This document shows positions 25,305 to 33,908 of a stretch of DNA of 64,000 nucleotides, in pieces. The notes under the pieces were generated by a model. It was not told where the DNA came from. It saw only the letters and a program-made list of their open reading frames with translations, and did no database searches. Both the position numbers and the translations under genes were made by a program. Source of the stretch: an uncultured Clostridia bacterium (GTDB lineage Bacteria; Bacillota; Clostridia; Oscillospirales; Acutalibacteraceae); the NCBI GenBank assembly GCA_946184295.1, contig CAMHEZ010000004.1, positions 1-64,000 on the forward strand. Reading direction: 5' to 3'. Numbering within the stretch: position 1 is the first letter of the stretch; the number at the start of each line of letters is the position of its first letter.

Positions 25305-26030
25305 ATGAGCGTGAACGTGCAGGGCTATCTGGATTACCTCAGTAAGCCGTGGGGCAAATTGTTTTACCGAATGGTGTGGCACCATTTGAATTATGAAGGC
25401 AGGAAGATTCTGGATTTCGGGAGCGGCTTTGGTGTGACGGCCAATCATTTAGCGCAGTGCAACGACGTGACGGCCGTAGAGCCGAATAAGGAAATTTTGA
25501 CGCGTCGTTTTTGCGAAAACGATTATCAGCAAATTGTCGGCGGTATGGAAACACTCGCAGCAATGCCCGACCGTTCCTATGATGTGATTGTGTGTCATAA
25601 CGTGCTGGAATATCTGGCAAATGCCGAGGAGCGCGCGGCACTGCTGCGGGAATTTTATCGCCTTTTGCAGCCTGATGGGGTGGTGTCTGTCGTCAGGCAT
25701 AACAAGGCGGGAAAAATCATGCAAAAGGCCGTCTTTGAATACCGCATTGACGAGGCAATCGGCCTGCTGCGCGGTGAGAACGGCACGTCGTCCAATTTCG
25801 GCGAGGTGCATGAATACGAGTTGGACGAGCTGGCGCGGGACAGCGCGGGGCTTTTGGCAATTGACAAGCTCTACGGCGTGAGAATGTTTTATGGCTTGCA
25901 GCGGAACGATGTAAAAACGGAGCCCGATTGGCTTGCCAATCTGTACGCGCTGGAATGTGAGGCCGAGGAAATTCCCGCATTCAGAGATATCGCGTTTTTT
26001 CATCATGTGATGTTGAAACCAATCAAATAA
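25305..26030 (+). CDS. Class I SAM-dependent methyltransferase
   Basis: The 241-residue protein has a type 11 methyltransferase core: motif I ILDFGSGFGVTANHLA, the acidic motif II in VTAVEPNKE, and motif IV YDVIVCHNVLEYL. A later lid region (about 145-200) is specific to this protein. The start codon follows the preceding stop directly, so it is cotranscribed with the DUF5984-like gene. It resembles small-molecule or tRNA-wobble methyltransferases, but the substrate is unknown. Confidence 0.85.
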   Translation: MSVNVQGYLDYLSKPWGKLFYRMVWHHLNYEGRKILDFGSGFGVTANHLAQCNDVTAVEPNKEILTRRFCENDYQQIVGGMETLAAMPDRSYDVIVCHNVLEYLANAEERAALLREFYRLLQPDGVVSVVRHNKAGKIMQKAVFEYRIDEAIGLLRGENGTSSNFGEVHEYELDELARDSAGLLAIDKLYGVRMFYGLQRNDVKTEPDWLANLYALECEAEEIPAFRDIAFFHHVMLKPIK

Positions 26031-26050
26031 CGGAGAGGAAGTTTGTAACT

Positions 26051-26743
26051 ATGTCAGAAACACATCTTGACCCGTCGTATCTGGAAGATACGATCGGGTA
26101 TCAGTTTAAAAACCGCAAGTACCTTCTGACGGCGCTGACCCATTCGTCCTATGCCAACGAGGGCAAGCATTTGCAGAGCAACGAGCGTCTGGAATTTTTG
26201 GGAGATGCGGTGCTTAGCATAGTGGTGTCGGAGCACCTTTATGCTAAGTTCCGCAGCAAGCAGGAGGGCGACCTGACCAAGCTGCGTTCCTCGCTTGTCT
26301 GCGAGTCTACGCTGTGCGGTTTTGCCAAGAAAATTCAGCTCGGCGAATATATCATGTTCGGTCGCGGCGAACGTCACACGGGCGGCGATAAACGCCCGTC
26401 CATTCTCGCCGACGCGTTTGAAGCCTTGATTGCCGCGATTTTCCTCGACGGCGGTATGGAACAGGCGCGGAAATTTGTGATGGGCTTTATTCTGGAAGAG
26501 CTGGAACACCCGAATCTCCACCGCAGCAAGGATTATAAAACCATGCTGCAGGAGATCATTCAGCAGAATGCCGAGGAAAAACTCAGCTATGTGCTGGTAG
26601 GGGAGAGCGGTCCCGACCACAACAAACATTTTGTGGTGGAGGTGCATCTCAATTCCAATGTCATCGGCAAAGGCGGCGGCAAAAGCAAGAAGGAAGCCGA
26701 ACAGAATGCCGCCCGAGAAGCGCTGCTGCTGCTGGGGTATTAA
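26051..26743 (+). CDS. rnc: Ribonuclease III
   Basis: RNase III cleaves double-stranded RNA, including rRNA precursors. The 230-residue protein has the catalytic signature NERLEFLGDAVL (44-55), the second acidic patch in ADAFEALIAAIFLDGG, and a C-terminal dsRNA-binding domain (YKTMLQEIIQ to KSKKEAEQNAAREAL). GGAGAGG precedes the ATG. It stands before the radical SAM gene and smc as in many Clostridia. Confidence 0.98.
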   Translation: MSETHLDPSYLEDTIGYQFKNRKYLLTALTHSSYANEGKHLQSNERLEFLGDAVLSIVVSEHLYAKFRSKQEGDLTKLRSSLVCESTLCGFAKKIQLGEYIMFGRGERHTGGDKRPSILADAFEALIAAIFLDGGMEQARKFVMGFILEELEHPNLHRSKDYKTMLQEIIQQNAEEKLSYVLVGESGPDHNKHFVVEVHLNSNVIGKGGGKSKKEAEQNAAREALLLLGY

Positions 26744-26746
26744 GCA

Positions 26747-27769
26747 TTGAGCGGCAAACACGCGAATATTGCCCTGTTTATTCCCCACAACGGCTGCCCG
26801 CATCAGTGCGCTTTCTGCAACCAGCGCACGATTTCGGGTGCGGCGGCACAGCCCACTGTGGACGATGTGCAAGCGGCGGTTCATACGGCACTGTCCTCCC
26901 CGCATTTTGACGGGAGCCGCGCGGAGATCGCCTTTTTCGGCGGCAGCTTCACGGCCATTGAGCGTGGCTATATGCTGGAATTGTTGGAAGCGGCCTATGA
27001 ATTTGTCAAAAGCGGTGATGTGGCGGGCATTCGGATTTCCACCCGCCCCGACGCGATTGATGAGGAAATACTGGACATTCTGAAACAGTACGGTGTGACT
27101 TCCATCGAGCTGGGTGCGCAGTCCATGCGGGACGATGTGCTGCAAAGAAACCGGCGCGGTCACACGGCAGAGGACGTGGTGAACGCTTCACAGCTCATCA
27201 GGCAATATGGATTTTCACTCGGTTTGCAGATGATGACGGGGCTGGACGGCGATGATGACGAGGGCGCATGGTTCACGGCGCGGGAAATTGCCGCCCTGCA
27301 ACCCGATACCGTGCGGATTTATCCCACCGTCGTACTGGAAGGAACGGAACTGGCAGAGCGAATGCGCACGGGAGAGTATGTGCCGCCCAATTACGAAAGT
27401 GCGGCGTCGCTTTGCGCGGGGCTGCTGGCATTCTTTGAGGACGAGGGAATCAACGTCATTAAATTAGGACTTCACGCTTCCGACGGTGTGGAGGGACAGC
27501 GCGTGGGCGGCGCCTATCACCCCGCTTTCCGCGAGTTGTGCGAGGGAATATTATATTATCAGATAATCCGCGGGCGGTTAATGGAGCGTTACCCGGACGG
27601 CGGCGCGTTTGTGGTGTATGTGGACAAACACGACGTTTCCAAAGCCAGCGGACAGAAAAAATGCAATCTTGTGAAGCTCGCCCAAGAGGGCTGGTATGTG
27701 AAAATCAAGGGAATGGAGTTTGAAAATGGGACAGAACGAAGAACATGTAAAATTGAGCCGGAAGAATGA
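26747..27769 (+). CDS. Elp3-like radical SAM protein
   Basis: The 340-residue protein has a radical SAM cluster motif CPHQCAFC near residues 18-25 and the SAM-binding FFGGSFTAI. A barrel core follows with ISTRPDAID and ELGAQSMRD. It resembles the Elp3-type radical SAM proteins that often lie between rnc and smc in Clostridia; tRNA modification is possible but unproven. Residues after about 290 lack the Elp3 acetyltransferase domain. The start is a TTG three bases after the rnc stop; the preceding GGGG is nine to ten bases away. Confidence 0.82.
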   Translation: MSGKHANIALFIPHNGCPHQCAFCNQRTISGAAAQPTVDDVQAAVHTALSSPHFDGSRAEIAFFGGSFTAIERGYMLELLEAAYEFVKSGDVAGIRISTRPDAIDEEILDILKQYGVTSIELGAQSMRDDVLQRNRRGHTAEDVVNASQLIRQYGFSLGLQMMTGLDGDDDEGAWFTAREIAALQPDTVRIYPTVVLEGTELAERMRTGEYVPPNYESAASLCAGLLAFFEDEGINVIKLGLHASDGVEGQRVGGAYHPAFRELCEGILYYQIIRGRLMERYPDGGAFVVYVDKHDVSKASGQKKCNLVKLAQEGWYVKIKGMEFENGTERRTCKIEPEE

Positions 27770-27788
27770 CAGTGGGGCGAAGGGAAAA

Positions 27789-28256
27789 ATGATGATACGG
27801 TTTGCCAAAAAATCCGACCTGCCGCAGGTCAATGCCATTCGGCGGCAGGTGCATGAGGTTCATGCCGAGGGCCGCCCGGATATTTTCCGCGGGAAATTCG
27901 GAAAAAAGCTGGCCAATCTGATAGATGACATGTATGAGGACGCATACACCAAAATCGTGGTGGCAGACATGGAAGGCAGGATTGGTGGTTTTGCGGTTCT
28001 CGAAATGATTGAAAAGCCGAAATCACCCTACAGCAAAGCACGGTGCTATCTGCGTGTAACGGAGTTTGGCGTTGACGAGAGTTACCGGCGGCAGGGCATC
28101 GGGACGGCGCTGATGAATTTTATCAAGCAATACGCGGCGGAACAGGACTTTGACACGGTGGAGTTGGACGTCTGGGAATTTAACGAGGGCGCACGGCAAT
28201 TTTATGAATCGGTGGGGTTCCAAACCTACCGCCGTTATATGGAATACAAGGCTTGA
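27789..28256 (+). CDS. GNAT family N-acetyltransferase
   Basis: The 155-residue protein starts MMIRFAKKSDLPQVNAIR and has the acetyl-CoA-binding motif A, VDESYRRQGIGTALMNFI, then motif B with GARQFYESVGF. This is typical of GNAT enzymes of the RimI type. The substrate is unknown. I use the ATG at 27789, because AAGGG is four bases upstream; the longer ORF track frame overlaps the radical SAM gene. Repeat copy B follows immediately. Confidence 0.85.
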   Translation: MMIRFAKKSDLPQVNAIRRQVHEVHAEGRPDIFRGKFGKKLANLIDDMYEDAYTKIVVADMEGRIGGFAVLEMIEKPKSPYSKARCYLRVTEFGVDESYRRQGIGTALMNFIKQYAAEQDFDTVELDVWEFNEGARQFYESVGFQTYRRYMEYKA

Positions 28257-28257
28257 T

Positions 28258-28460
28258 GGCGGGCTAAGTCTGTATGCGCCTGAGTCTTTCTTTTGTCTTG
28301 GCGCGTCTTGCTGCGGTCAGCTTCACTGACCTCTGAGGGCCAGCCCTCAGACACCCGCCAAGGGCGCTGCCCCTGGACCCCGCCAGGAGGTGCCAGCACC
28401 CCCTGGACCCCGCCAGGAGGTGCCAGCACCCCCTGGACTCCCCGCGCTTCGCGCTTATTT
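28258..28460 (-). repeat. Modular hairpin repeat, copy B (reverse), with internal 30-bp duplication
   Basis: Read on the minus strand it has stems CCAGG/CCTGG (twice), GGGGCAGCGCCC, CTGAGGG/CCCTCAG and GGTCAG/CTGACC. The tail GCAAGACGCGCCAAGA and GGCGCATACAGAC lies next to the GNAT stop codon. The first stem unit is repeated exactly with a 30-bp period (28371-28400 and 28401-28430, third copy partial). It makes the ORF track call a false 29-codon extension of smc. Confidence 0.85.
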
Positions 28461-28476
28461 TTTTGAGGAGTTGGCT

Positions 28477-31400
28477 ATGCACTTAAAATCACTCGATATG
28501 ATGGGCTTCAAATCCTTCCCCGACAAGGTGAAGATGTCGTTTGTGCCCGGTATTACGGCGGCTGTCGGCCCCAACGGCAGCGGCAAAAGCAACATCAGCG
28601 ACGCGGTGCGCTGGGTGCTTGGCGAACAGGCTACCCGCATTCTGCGTATCAAGTCGATGGAAGACGTCATTTTTGGCGGCACGACTCAGCGCAAGGCGCT
28701 TGGTTTTGCTGAAGTCGTGCTGACCATTGACAACAGCGACCGCGCGTTGGATTTTGACAGCGATGAGGTCGCGATTACCCGGCGATACTACCGTTCGGGC
28801 GACAGTGAATATAAAATCAACGGCAAGGCGGTTCGTCTCAAAGATATCAACGAGCTGTTTATGGACACGGGTATGGGCCGCGACGGCTATTCCATTATCG
28901 GACAGGGCAAGGTTGCCGACGTGGTGAACGTCCGTTCCGAGGAGCGGCGCAGTATCTTCGAGGAAGCGGCAGGCATTTCCAAATACCGTTACCGCAAACA
29001 GGAGGCGGAACGCAATCTCGCCCGCGCTGAGGAAAATCTGGTACATCTGGACGTGATTATGTCCGAGCTGGAAGGGCGCGTCGAGCCATTGCGCAAGGAC
29101 GCGGAGAAGGCCAAGCAGTATCTCGCGTTGATGGAGCAGAAAAAGACGGTGGAGATCGGCCTTTGGCTGACCACGCTGAGCCGTTCGGCGGAACTGCTGC
29201 GCGACTGGGATTACAAGGAAACGCTGGCGCGTTCCCAGCAGGAGGAAATCGACAAGGCTATTGAGAAAATCGAGGCCGACATCGAGAGCAAATTCCATCA
29301 CAGCAACGAGCTGGCCGCCAAGCGAGATGAAATGATGCGCCATTCTGCGGAATTGGAAGAAAATGCCGCCAAGACTGACGGCGAAGCCGCCGTGTTGGAG
29401 AATGATATTTCCCACCGTACCCAACGCATCGCGCGTCTGCAAGAGGAAATTGCTGAATTTCAACGCAGTGGCGACAGCATGAAATTGGAAATGGAGCGCA
29501 AGCGGCAGGAAATCGCCGACAAGAAGACGGAACTGGACAAAAAGCAGGCGCTGGCCGAGGATTTGAAACGGCAGTCCGATGAACTGCGCACCGATGACAC
29601 TGAATTTGAAAAGAAAATCGGCGGTTTGATGGTCCAGCGCAGCCAGATGACGGCGGAACTGTCGGCAGCACAAGTGGCGCTGGCGACAGCGCAGTCGCAG
29701 CTGGGGGAAATCAACAGCCGTCTGGAAAACGTGGACAGCGAAATCGAGCGCCGTCAGCAGGAGATCGAAAAGCTGCAATCCGCCAAAACGCTGACCGAAG
29801 AGGCGATTACCGGCGCACAGTCGCGGTTGCTGGAACTTGACGGCGAGAAGGACGCTTGGCAGGCACAATTGACAAAACTCCGCGAGCAGGGCGTACAGGT
29901 TCGGCGCGACAGCGAAAACGCCGAGTTGGACGCAAAGGGTCACGAGCGCAAGGCGCGCATTCTTGAAGACCTTGAAAAGAGCATGGAGGGCTTCGCGGGC
30001 AGCGTGCGTTCCGTGATGAAGATGGCCGAGAACGGTACTTTGCACGGCATTCATGGCCCGGTGTCCCGCCTGATGGACGTGCCGAACGAATACGCGACCG
30101 CCATTGAAATCGCGCTGGGCGGCAATATGCAGAATATCGTGGTGGACAACGAGGACGATGCCAAACGCGCCATTGCCCAATTAAAGCAGAGCAAGGCGGG
30201 ACGCGCTACCTTCCTGCCGCTCACCACCATCAAGCCCGCCCGTTTCAACGAACACGGCCTTGATGCTTGTGAAGGCTACATAGGCATTGCGGCGGAGTTG
30301 GTGCGCTATGACCAAAAGTACGCCAGCATTATTTCCAATGCGCTGGGAAAAATCTGCATTGTGGATACCATCGACAACGCGGTGAACATGGCGCGAAAAT
30401 TCGGCTATCGCTTCCGTATTGTCACGCTGGACGGACAGGTCGTGAATGCGGGCGGCTCCATGACGGGCGGTTCGCTCGCCAAAAACGCGGGCTTGCTCGC
30501 GCGCAAGGGTGAGATTGAAGCCCTGCGACAAAAGGCCGCCGACTGCATGAAGCAAAGCGAGACATTCAAAGCGCAATTTGCCGCGCTGGAACAGGAAGCT
30601 GCCGATCTCAAAGCAAAGATTCGCGAAAACGACGAGAAGCGGCAGGTGGTCAGCAATGACATGATTCGCTTTGAAACGGATTTAAAAAACACGTCCGCCA
30701 ATCTTGCCACCTTGATTGCCGAAACGGAGCGTTTGACCGCCGAACGAGGCGGCGCGGACGAGCGCACGTTATCTTTGCAGGAGCGCGTGGCGGACGCGGA
30801 AAATACCATAGCCGCGCTGCAAGAGCAGTTGGAGAAAATTGAACAGGACATTACAGGCAGCAGCGATATCCGCGCCGAGACTGCCCGCAAGCGGGAGGAA
30901 ATTTCCCTTGCGTTGAGTGAAGCGAGTATGGCAGTGATGTCGCTGTCGAAGGATATCGAAGCGGCCAAGCAGTCCATCGCCGACATGGAGAGCCGACGTG
31001 AGGAACAGACCGAGCGTATAGATGGCATGCAGCGCGAGATTGCTCAATTGGAGACGCAGAACGCGGAAACCACCGTGCAGGCCGCCGCTATGCGCAAGAG
31101 TGCGGAGCAGTGCCGCGCCGAGGCGGTCGCTTCCCGCGAAGGTATGACAACGCTCGCTAAGGAGCGTGAGCAGACCGAACGCGAGATTCACGAGCTGCGC
31201 AAGCAGTCCAAAGAGAAATCCGAACAGCGCGAAGCCATCACAGGAGAGGTCACGCGATTGGAAGAACGACGCGTGGCAGCCCAGCGGGAATATGATGAAA
31301 TCATCATGAAGCTGCTGGAGGAGTACAATTTGACCCGACGCGAGGCGGAGGAACAGTTTGAGCCTGCCGAAAACCAGCGGGAGGCCGAGCGCAAGGTCAA

Positions 31401-32046
31401 GGAACTGCGCGGCGCGATGAAGAAACTGGAGCCGGTCAATCTGGGCGCGGTGGAGGAATACAAAGAGGTATTTGAAAAATACACGATGTATAAGACGCAG
31501 ATTGCCGACGTGCAGAAGTCCAAGGCGGAGTTGAATAAACTCATCGAAACGCTGACCCAGCAGATGAAGGAATTGTTCGTGCTGAAATTTGACGAAATCA
31601 ATACGCACTTCAAACACATCTTCACGGAGTTGTTCGGCGGCGGCAGCGGATATCTGGAACTCACCGACCGTAGCGACGTGCTGAACTGCGGTATAGAGAT
31701 TCACGCCCAGCCGCCGGGCAAGACCATCAAAAATATCGACCTGTTCAGCGGCGGCGAAAAGACGGTCATCGCTGTGGCGATTTATTTTGCCATTATGAAG
31801 GTCAATCCCTCACCGTTCTGTATTCTGGACGAGATCGACTCGGCACTGGACGAGCGGAATGTCGATAATATCGCGGAGTACTGCCGGAGAATGAGCGATT
31901 CGACGCAGTATATCATCATCACGCACCGTCGAGGCACGATGGAAGTGGCCAATATGATTTATGGCGTGACCATGCAGCAGGACGGCGTGTCGAAGCTGCT
32001 GGAATTGAAAATTGACGAAATCAGCGAGAAACTGGGTGTAGAATAA
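28477..32046 (+). CDS. smc: Chromosome segregation protein SMC
   Basis: SMC is the ATPase of bacterial condensin. The 1189-residue protein has the Walker A head GPNGSGKSN (31-39), long coiled coils and a hinge (about 500-680, with HGPVSRLMDVP and GGSMTGGS). A second coiled coil follows, then the C-terminal head with signature LFSGGEKT and Walker B FCILDEIDSALDE. The ATG at 28477 has GAGGAG six bases upstream; the ORF track start at 28390 lies in repeat B. Partners ScpA/ScpB are not in the window. Usually ftsY follows, but here four genes intervene. Confidence 0.97.
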   Translation: MHLKSLDMMGFKSFPDKVKMSFVPGITAAVGPNGSGKSNISDAVRWVLGEQATRILRIKSMEDVIFGGTTQRKALGFAEVVLTIDNSDRALDFDSDEVAITRRYYRSGDSEYKINGKAVRLKDINELFMDTGMGRDGYSIIGQGKVADVVNVRSEERRSIFEEAAGISKYRYRKQEAERNLARAEENLVHLDVIMSELEGRVEPLRKDAEKAKQYLALMEQKKTVEIGLWLTTLSRSAELLRDWDYKETLARSQQEEIDKAIEKIEADIESKFHHSNELAAKRDEMMRHSAELEENAAKTDGEAAVLENDISHRTQRIARLQEEIAEFQRSGDSMKLEMERKRQEIADKKTELDKKQALAEDLKRQSDELRTDDTEFEKKIGGLMVQRSQMTAELSAAQVALATAQSQLGEINSRLENVDSEIERRQQEIEKLQSAKTLTEEAITGAQSRLLELDGEKDAWQAQLTKLREQGVQVRRDSENAELDAKGHERKARILEDLEKSMEGFAGSVRSVMKMAENGTLHGIHGPVSRLMDVPNEYATAIEIALGGNMQNIVVDNEDDAKRAIAQLKQSKAGRATFLPLTTIKPARFNEHGLDACEGYIGIAAELVRYDQKYASIISNALGKICIVDTIDNAVNMARKFGYRFRIVTLDGQVVNAGGSMTGGSLAKNAGLLARKGEIEALRQKAADCMKQSETFKAQFAALEQEAADLKAKIRENDEKRQVVSNDMIRFETDLKNTSANLATLIAETERLTAERGGADERTLSLQERVADAENTIAALQEQLEKIEQDITGSSDIRAETARKREEISLALSEASMAVMSLSKDIEAAKQSIADMESRREEQTERIDGMQREIAQLETQNAETTVQAAAMRKSAEQCRAEAVASREGMTTLAKEREQTEREIHELRKQSKEKSEQREAITGEVTRLEERRVAAQREYDEIIMKLLEEYNLTRREAEEQFEPAENQREAERKVKELRGAMKKLEPVNLGAVEEYKEVFEKYTMYKTQIADVQKSKAELNKLIETLTQQMKELFVLKFDEINTHFKHIFTELFGGGSGYLELTDRSDVLNCGIEIHAQPPGKTIKNIDLFSGGEKTVIAVAIYFAIMKVNPSPFCILDEIDSALDERNVDNIAEYCRRMSDSTQYIIITHRRGTMEVANMIYGVTMQQDGVSKLLELKIDEISEKLGVE

Positions 32047-32200
32047 CCGACGCGCCCAACAATGGGAGTCCAGGGGGACTGGTCCTCCTGGCAGGGGTGT
32101 GGGGGCGGCGCCACCACTGGGAGTCTGAGGGCTAGCCCTCAGAGGCAAGCGTAGCTTGCCGAGCAAGACGCACTCAGATAACAGAATCGCTCAGGCGATC
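32047..32200 (+). repeat. Modular hairpin repeat, copy C (forward)
   Basis: Stems are CCAGG/CCTGG, a GGTG/CACC module, TCTGAGGGC/GCCCTCAGA and GGCAAGC/GCTTGCC. The tail GAGCAAGACGCACTCAGATAAC follows. It begins at the smc stop. Confidence 0.85.
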
Positions 32201-32203
32201 ACC

Positions 32204-32239
32204 AAAGCAGTTCCCTTTCCGGGGGACTGCTTTTATTTT
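32204..32239 (+). terminator. Rho-independent terminator downstream of smc
   Basis: AAAGCAGT-CCC pairs with GGGACTGCTTT (one bulge) and is followed by TTTTATTTTA. The 308-base smc to sigma gap holds repeat C, this terminator and the sigma promoter region. Confidence 0.8.
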
Positions 32240-32271
32240 AGGAAAATAAAAATATAAAAAATAAAAAAGAA

Positions 32272-32300
32272 TGCAACCTACTCATGGAAAACCGTGCTTC
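32272..32300 (+). promoter_or_regulatory. Candidate autoregulated ECF-type promoter
   Basis: TGCAACC (32272-32278) and CGTGCTTC starting at 32293 are 14 bases apart. TGCAAC-type -35 elements upstream of ECF sigma operons are familiar in Clostridia, but the -10 here deviates from CGTC, so this is tentative. Confidence 0.35.
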
Positions 32301-32354
32301 TACTATACGAGAGGCCTCTTACGAAAGATACAACAACGGAAGTGATGAAACACC

Positions 32355-32915
32355 ATGGAAGACCAAGCGATTGTCCGCCTGTTTGTCGCGCGGGACGAAA
32401 ACGCCATTGGGCAGACCCAGACCAAATACGGCAGCCGGTTGAAGTACCTTGCTTATGAAATTACGCAGGACGCGGAAACGGCGGAAGAATGCGAAAATGA
32501 CGTGTATCTCGGGGCGTGGAACGCGATACCGCCGCATGAACCCTACGATTATTTCTACGCGTTCCTGACTCATCTGGTGCGCAACGCGGCGCTCAACCGC
32601 TGCCGCAGCCGCCATACGCAAAAGCGCAAGGCAACGGTGGAGGAATTGACCGACGAGCTGGCCAATACCATTCCGGGCGGAAACGATGTGGATGAGTTCA
32701 TCGACGACACCGTGCTGCGGGAATTGCTCAACACCTTTCTCGGCACACTGCCGGAAGAAACACGCAACGTGTTTGTCCGCCGTTACTGGTATATGGATTC
32801 GGTGGAACGCATCGCGGTGGGGTACGGTATGTCGGAGAGCAAGGTCAAATCCATGCTGTTCCGTTGTCGGAATAAACTCAAACACTATTTGCAGAAAGAG
32901 GGCTACAATTTATGA
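32355..32915 (+). CDS. ECF-like RNA polymerase sigma factor
   Basis: The 186-residue protein has a sigma region 2 (KYGSRLKYLAYEITQDAETAEE; YFYAFLTHLVRN) and a sigma region 4 helix-turn-helix (ERIAVGYGMSESKVKSMLFR). The linker is acidic and no region 1.1 or 3 is present, as in extracytoplasmic function sigma factors. It overlaps the next gene by ATGA, and that product has one membrane segment, fitting a sigma/anti-sigma pair. The signal is unknown. Confidence 0.88.
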   Translation: MEDQAIVRLFVARDENAIGQTQTKYGSRLKYLAYEITQDAETAEECENDVYLGAWNAIPPHEPYDYFYAFLTHLVRNAALNRCRSRHTQKRKATVEELTDELANTIPGGNDVDEFIDDTVLRELLNTFLGTLPEETRNVFVRRYWYMDSVERIAVGYGMSESKVKSMLFRCRNKLKHYLQKEGYNL

Positions 32916-33712
32916 AGAACGAAAACAAAACGGGTGTGCTGGAAGCAATGAGCCTCATCAATCCCGAATATGTAGAGGCGGCGGTGTATCCCGCAGCAGG
33001 CGCGAAGAATCGTTTCTTTGTTACCGGAAAAATGTGGAAATCGGCGGTTGCAGCGGCGGCAGCAGTGGCGATCTGTGTGACGTGCGTGAGATTTGCGCCG
33101 CAGGTTAAGGCATTTGCGGATCGGCTTTTCAACAGTTGGGTGGAAATGAACGGCGATTATGCGGTATTGGAAGGCACGATGGATAAAATCCATATCAAGG
33201 ACGATGTGACATTTACCCAAGAAGATGAAGTGAAGCAGTTCCGGCAGGTCAAAGACGCGGAAAAATACCTCGGCGTCACGCTGCTGCATAGCAAACTTGC
33301 CTCCCAAAACGACGCGCCTACCGTCACCATGATTGCAGTGCATCGCGGTGAACTGATTACGATTGAAGATGACGCCTACTGCCTGTTCCATGAAATCATT
33401 GACGACGAGGGCAATTGGCAGGGCGAGGGTGAGGACGCCTACTGTATCAGCTATGAAGCGCGTTTCCTGACCGACCGCAGCATCAGTGACGGATATATCC
33501 ACAGCTATCCCGACGCGGAAATGCAGGAAACCTATACCACGGCAAAAGGACTGAAAGCGGGCATTTTCGTCGCTTCTGAGATTTATCATGCCGTGCTCTA
33601 CAATGACGGTATCGAATATGTGTTTGCGTTTACGCCGTGGCGCGACGAACCCGGCAACCGGACCGAAGCCGATCTGACCAATTTCAAGGCGTTTCTCGAT
33701 ACGCTGCGCTGA
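32912..33712 (+). CDS. Single-pass membrane protein, probable anti-sigma factor
   Basis: The 266-residue protein has a short cytoplasmic N-terminus (residues 1-43), one transmembrane segment (VAAAAAVAICVTCVRFA) and an extracytoplasmic domain of about 200 residues. That domain contains two similar DDAYC/EDAYC stretches. Overlap with the sigma gene suggests an anti-sigma factor whose N-terminus holds the sigma. The N-terminal segment is short and lacks a recognisable zinc-binding anti-sigma motif, so this rests on context. A terminator follows. Confidence 0.7.
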   Translation: MKNENKTGVLEAMSLINPEYVEAAVYPAAGAKNRFFVTGKMWKSAVAAAAAVAICVTCVRFAPQVKAFADRLFNSWVEMNGDYAVLEGTMDKIHIKDDVTFTQEDEVKQFRQVKDAEKYLGVTLLHSKLASQNDAPTVTMIAVHRGELITIEDDAYCLFHEIIDDEGNWQGEGEDAYCISYEARFLTDRSISDGYIHSYPDAEMQETYTTAKGLKAGIFVASEIYHAVLYNDGIEYVFAFTPWRDEPGNRTEADLTNFKAFLDTLR

Positions 33713-33763
33713 CGGATTTTCCCTTTTGGGATAGGGGGAGTAGTGTGAAAATTGCATAACGAA

Positions 33764-33804
33764 GTGACCTCTGAGCCTGAATTTTTGGCTTAGGGGTCAT
33801 TTTT
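33764..33804 (+). terminator. Rho-independent terminator of the sigma/anti-sigma operon
   Basis: TGACCTCTGAGCC pairs with GGCTTAGGGGTCA (G-U pairs included) and a T-run follows. Confidence 0.85.
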
Positions 33805-33815
33805 GCGGGAATGGA

Positions 33816-33844
33816 TTGCAATATTGGGGGATGTATGGTATGAT
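33816..33844 (+). promoter_or_regulatory. Promoter of the B12-binding radical SAM gene
   Basis: TTGCAA (33816-33821) and TATGAT (33839-33844) are 17 bases apart, about 65 bases upstream of the start codon. Confidence 0.7.
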
Positions 33845-33908
33845 AAATGATATGGTTGATGAATGATTGGGATATGTTTTTCAAAAAACGCCATTAGGAG
33901 ACAGTATC

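Noticed and set aside
28371-28440. Possible CRISPR-like direct repeats
   Set aside because: Units are contiguous 30-mers without spacers and belong to the hairpin repeat family; no cas genes are present.
28390-28476. N-terminal extension of SMC in the ORF track
   Set aside because: It translates repeat B (MPAPPGPRQEV) and precedes the real ATG with GAGGAG; SMC proteins start with the head domain.
28489-30180. 563-codon open frame on the minus strand
   Set aside because: It lies entirely antisense to smc, has no Shine-Dalgarno site and shows no protein family features; it is a shadow of high-GC coding bias.
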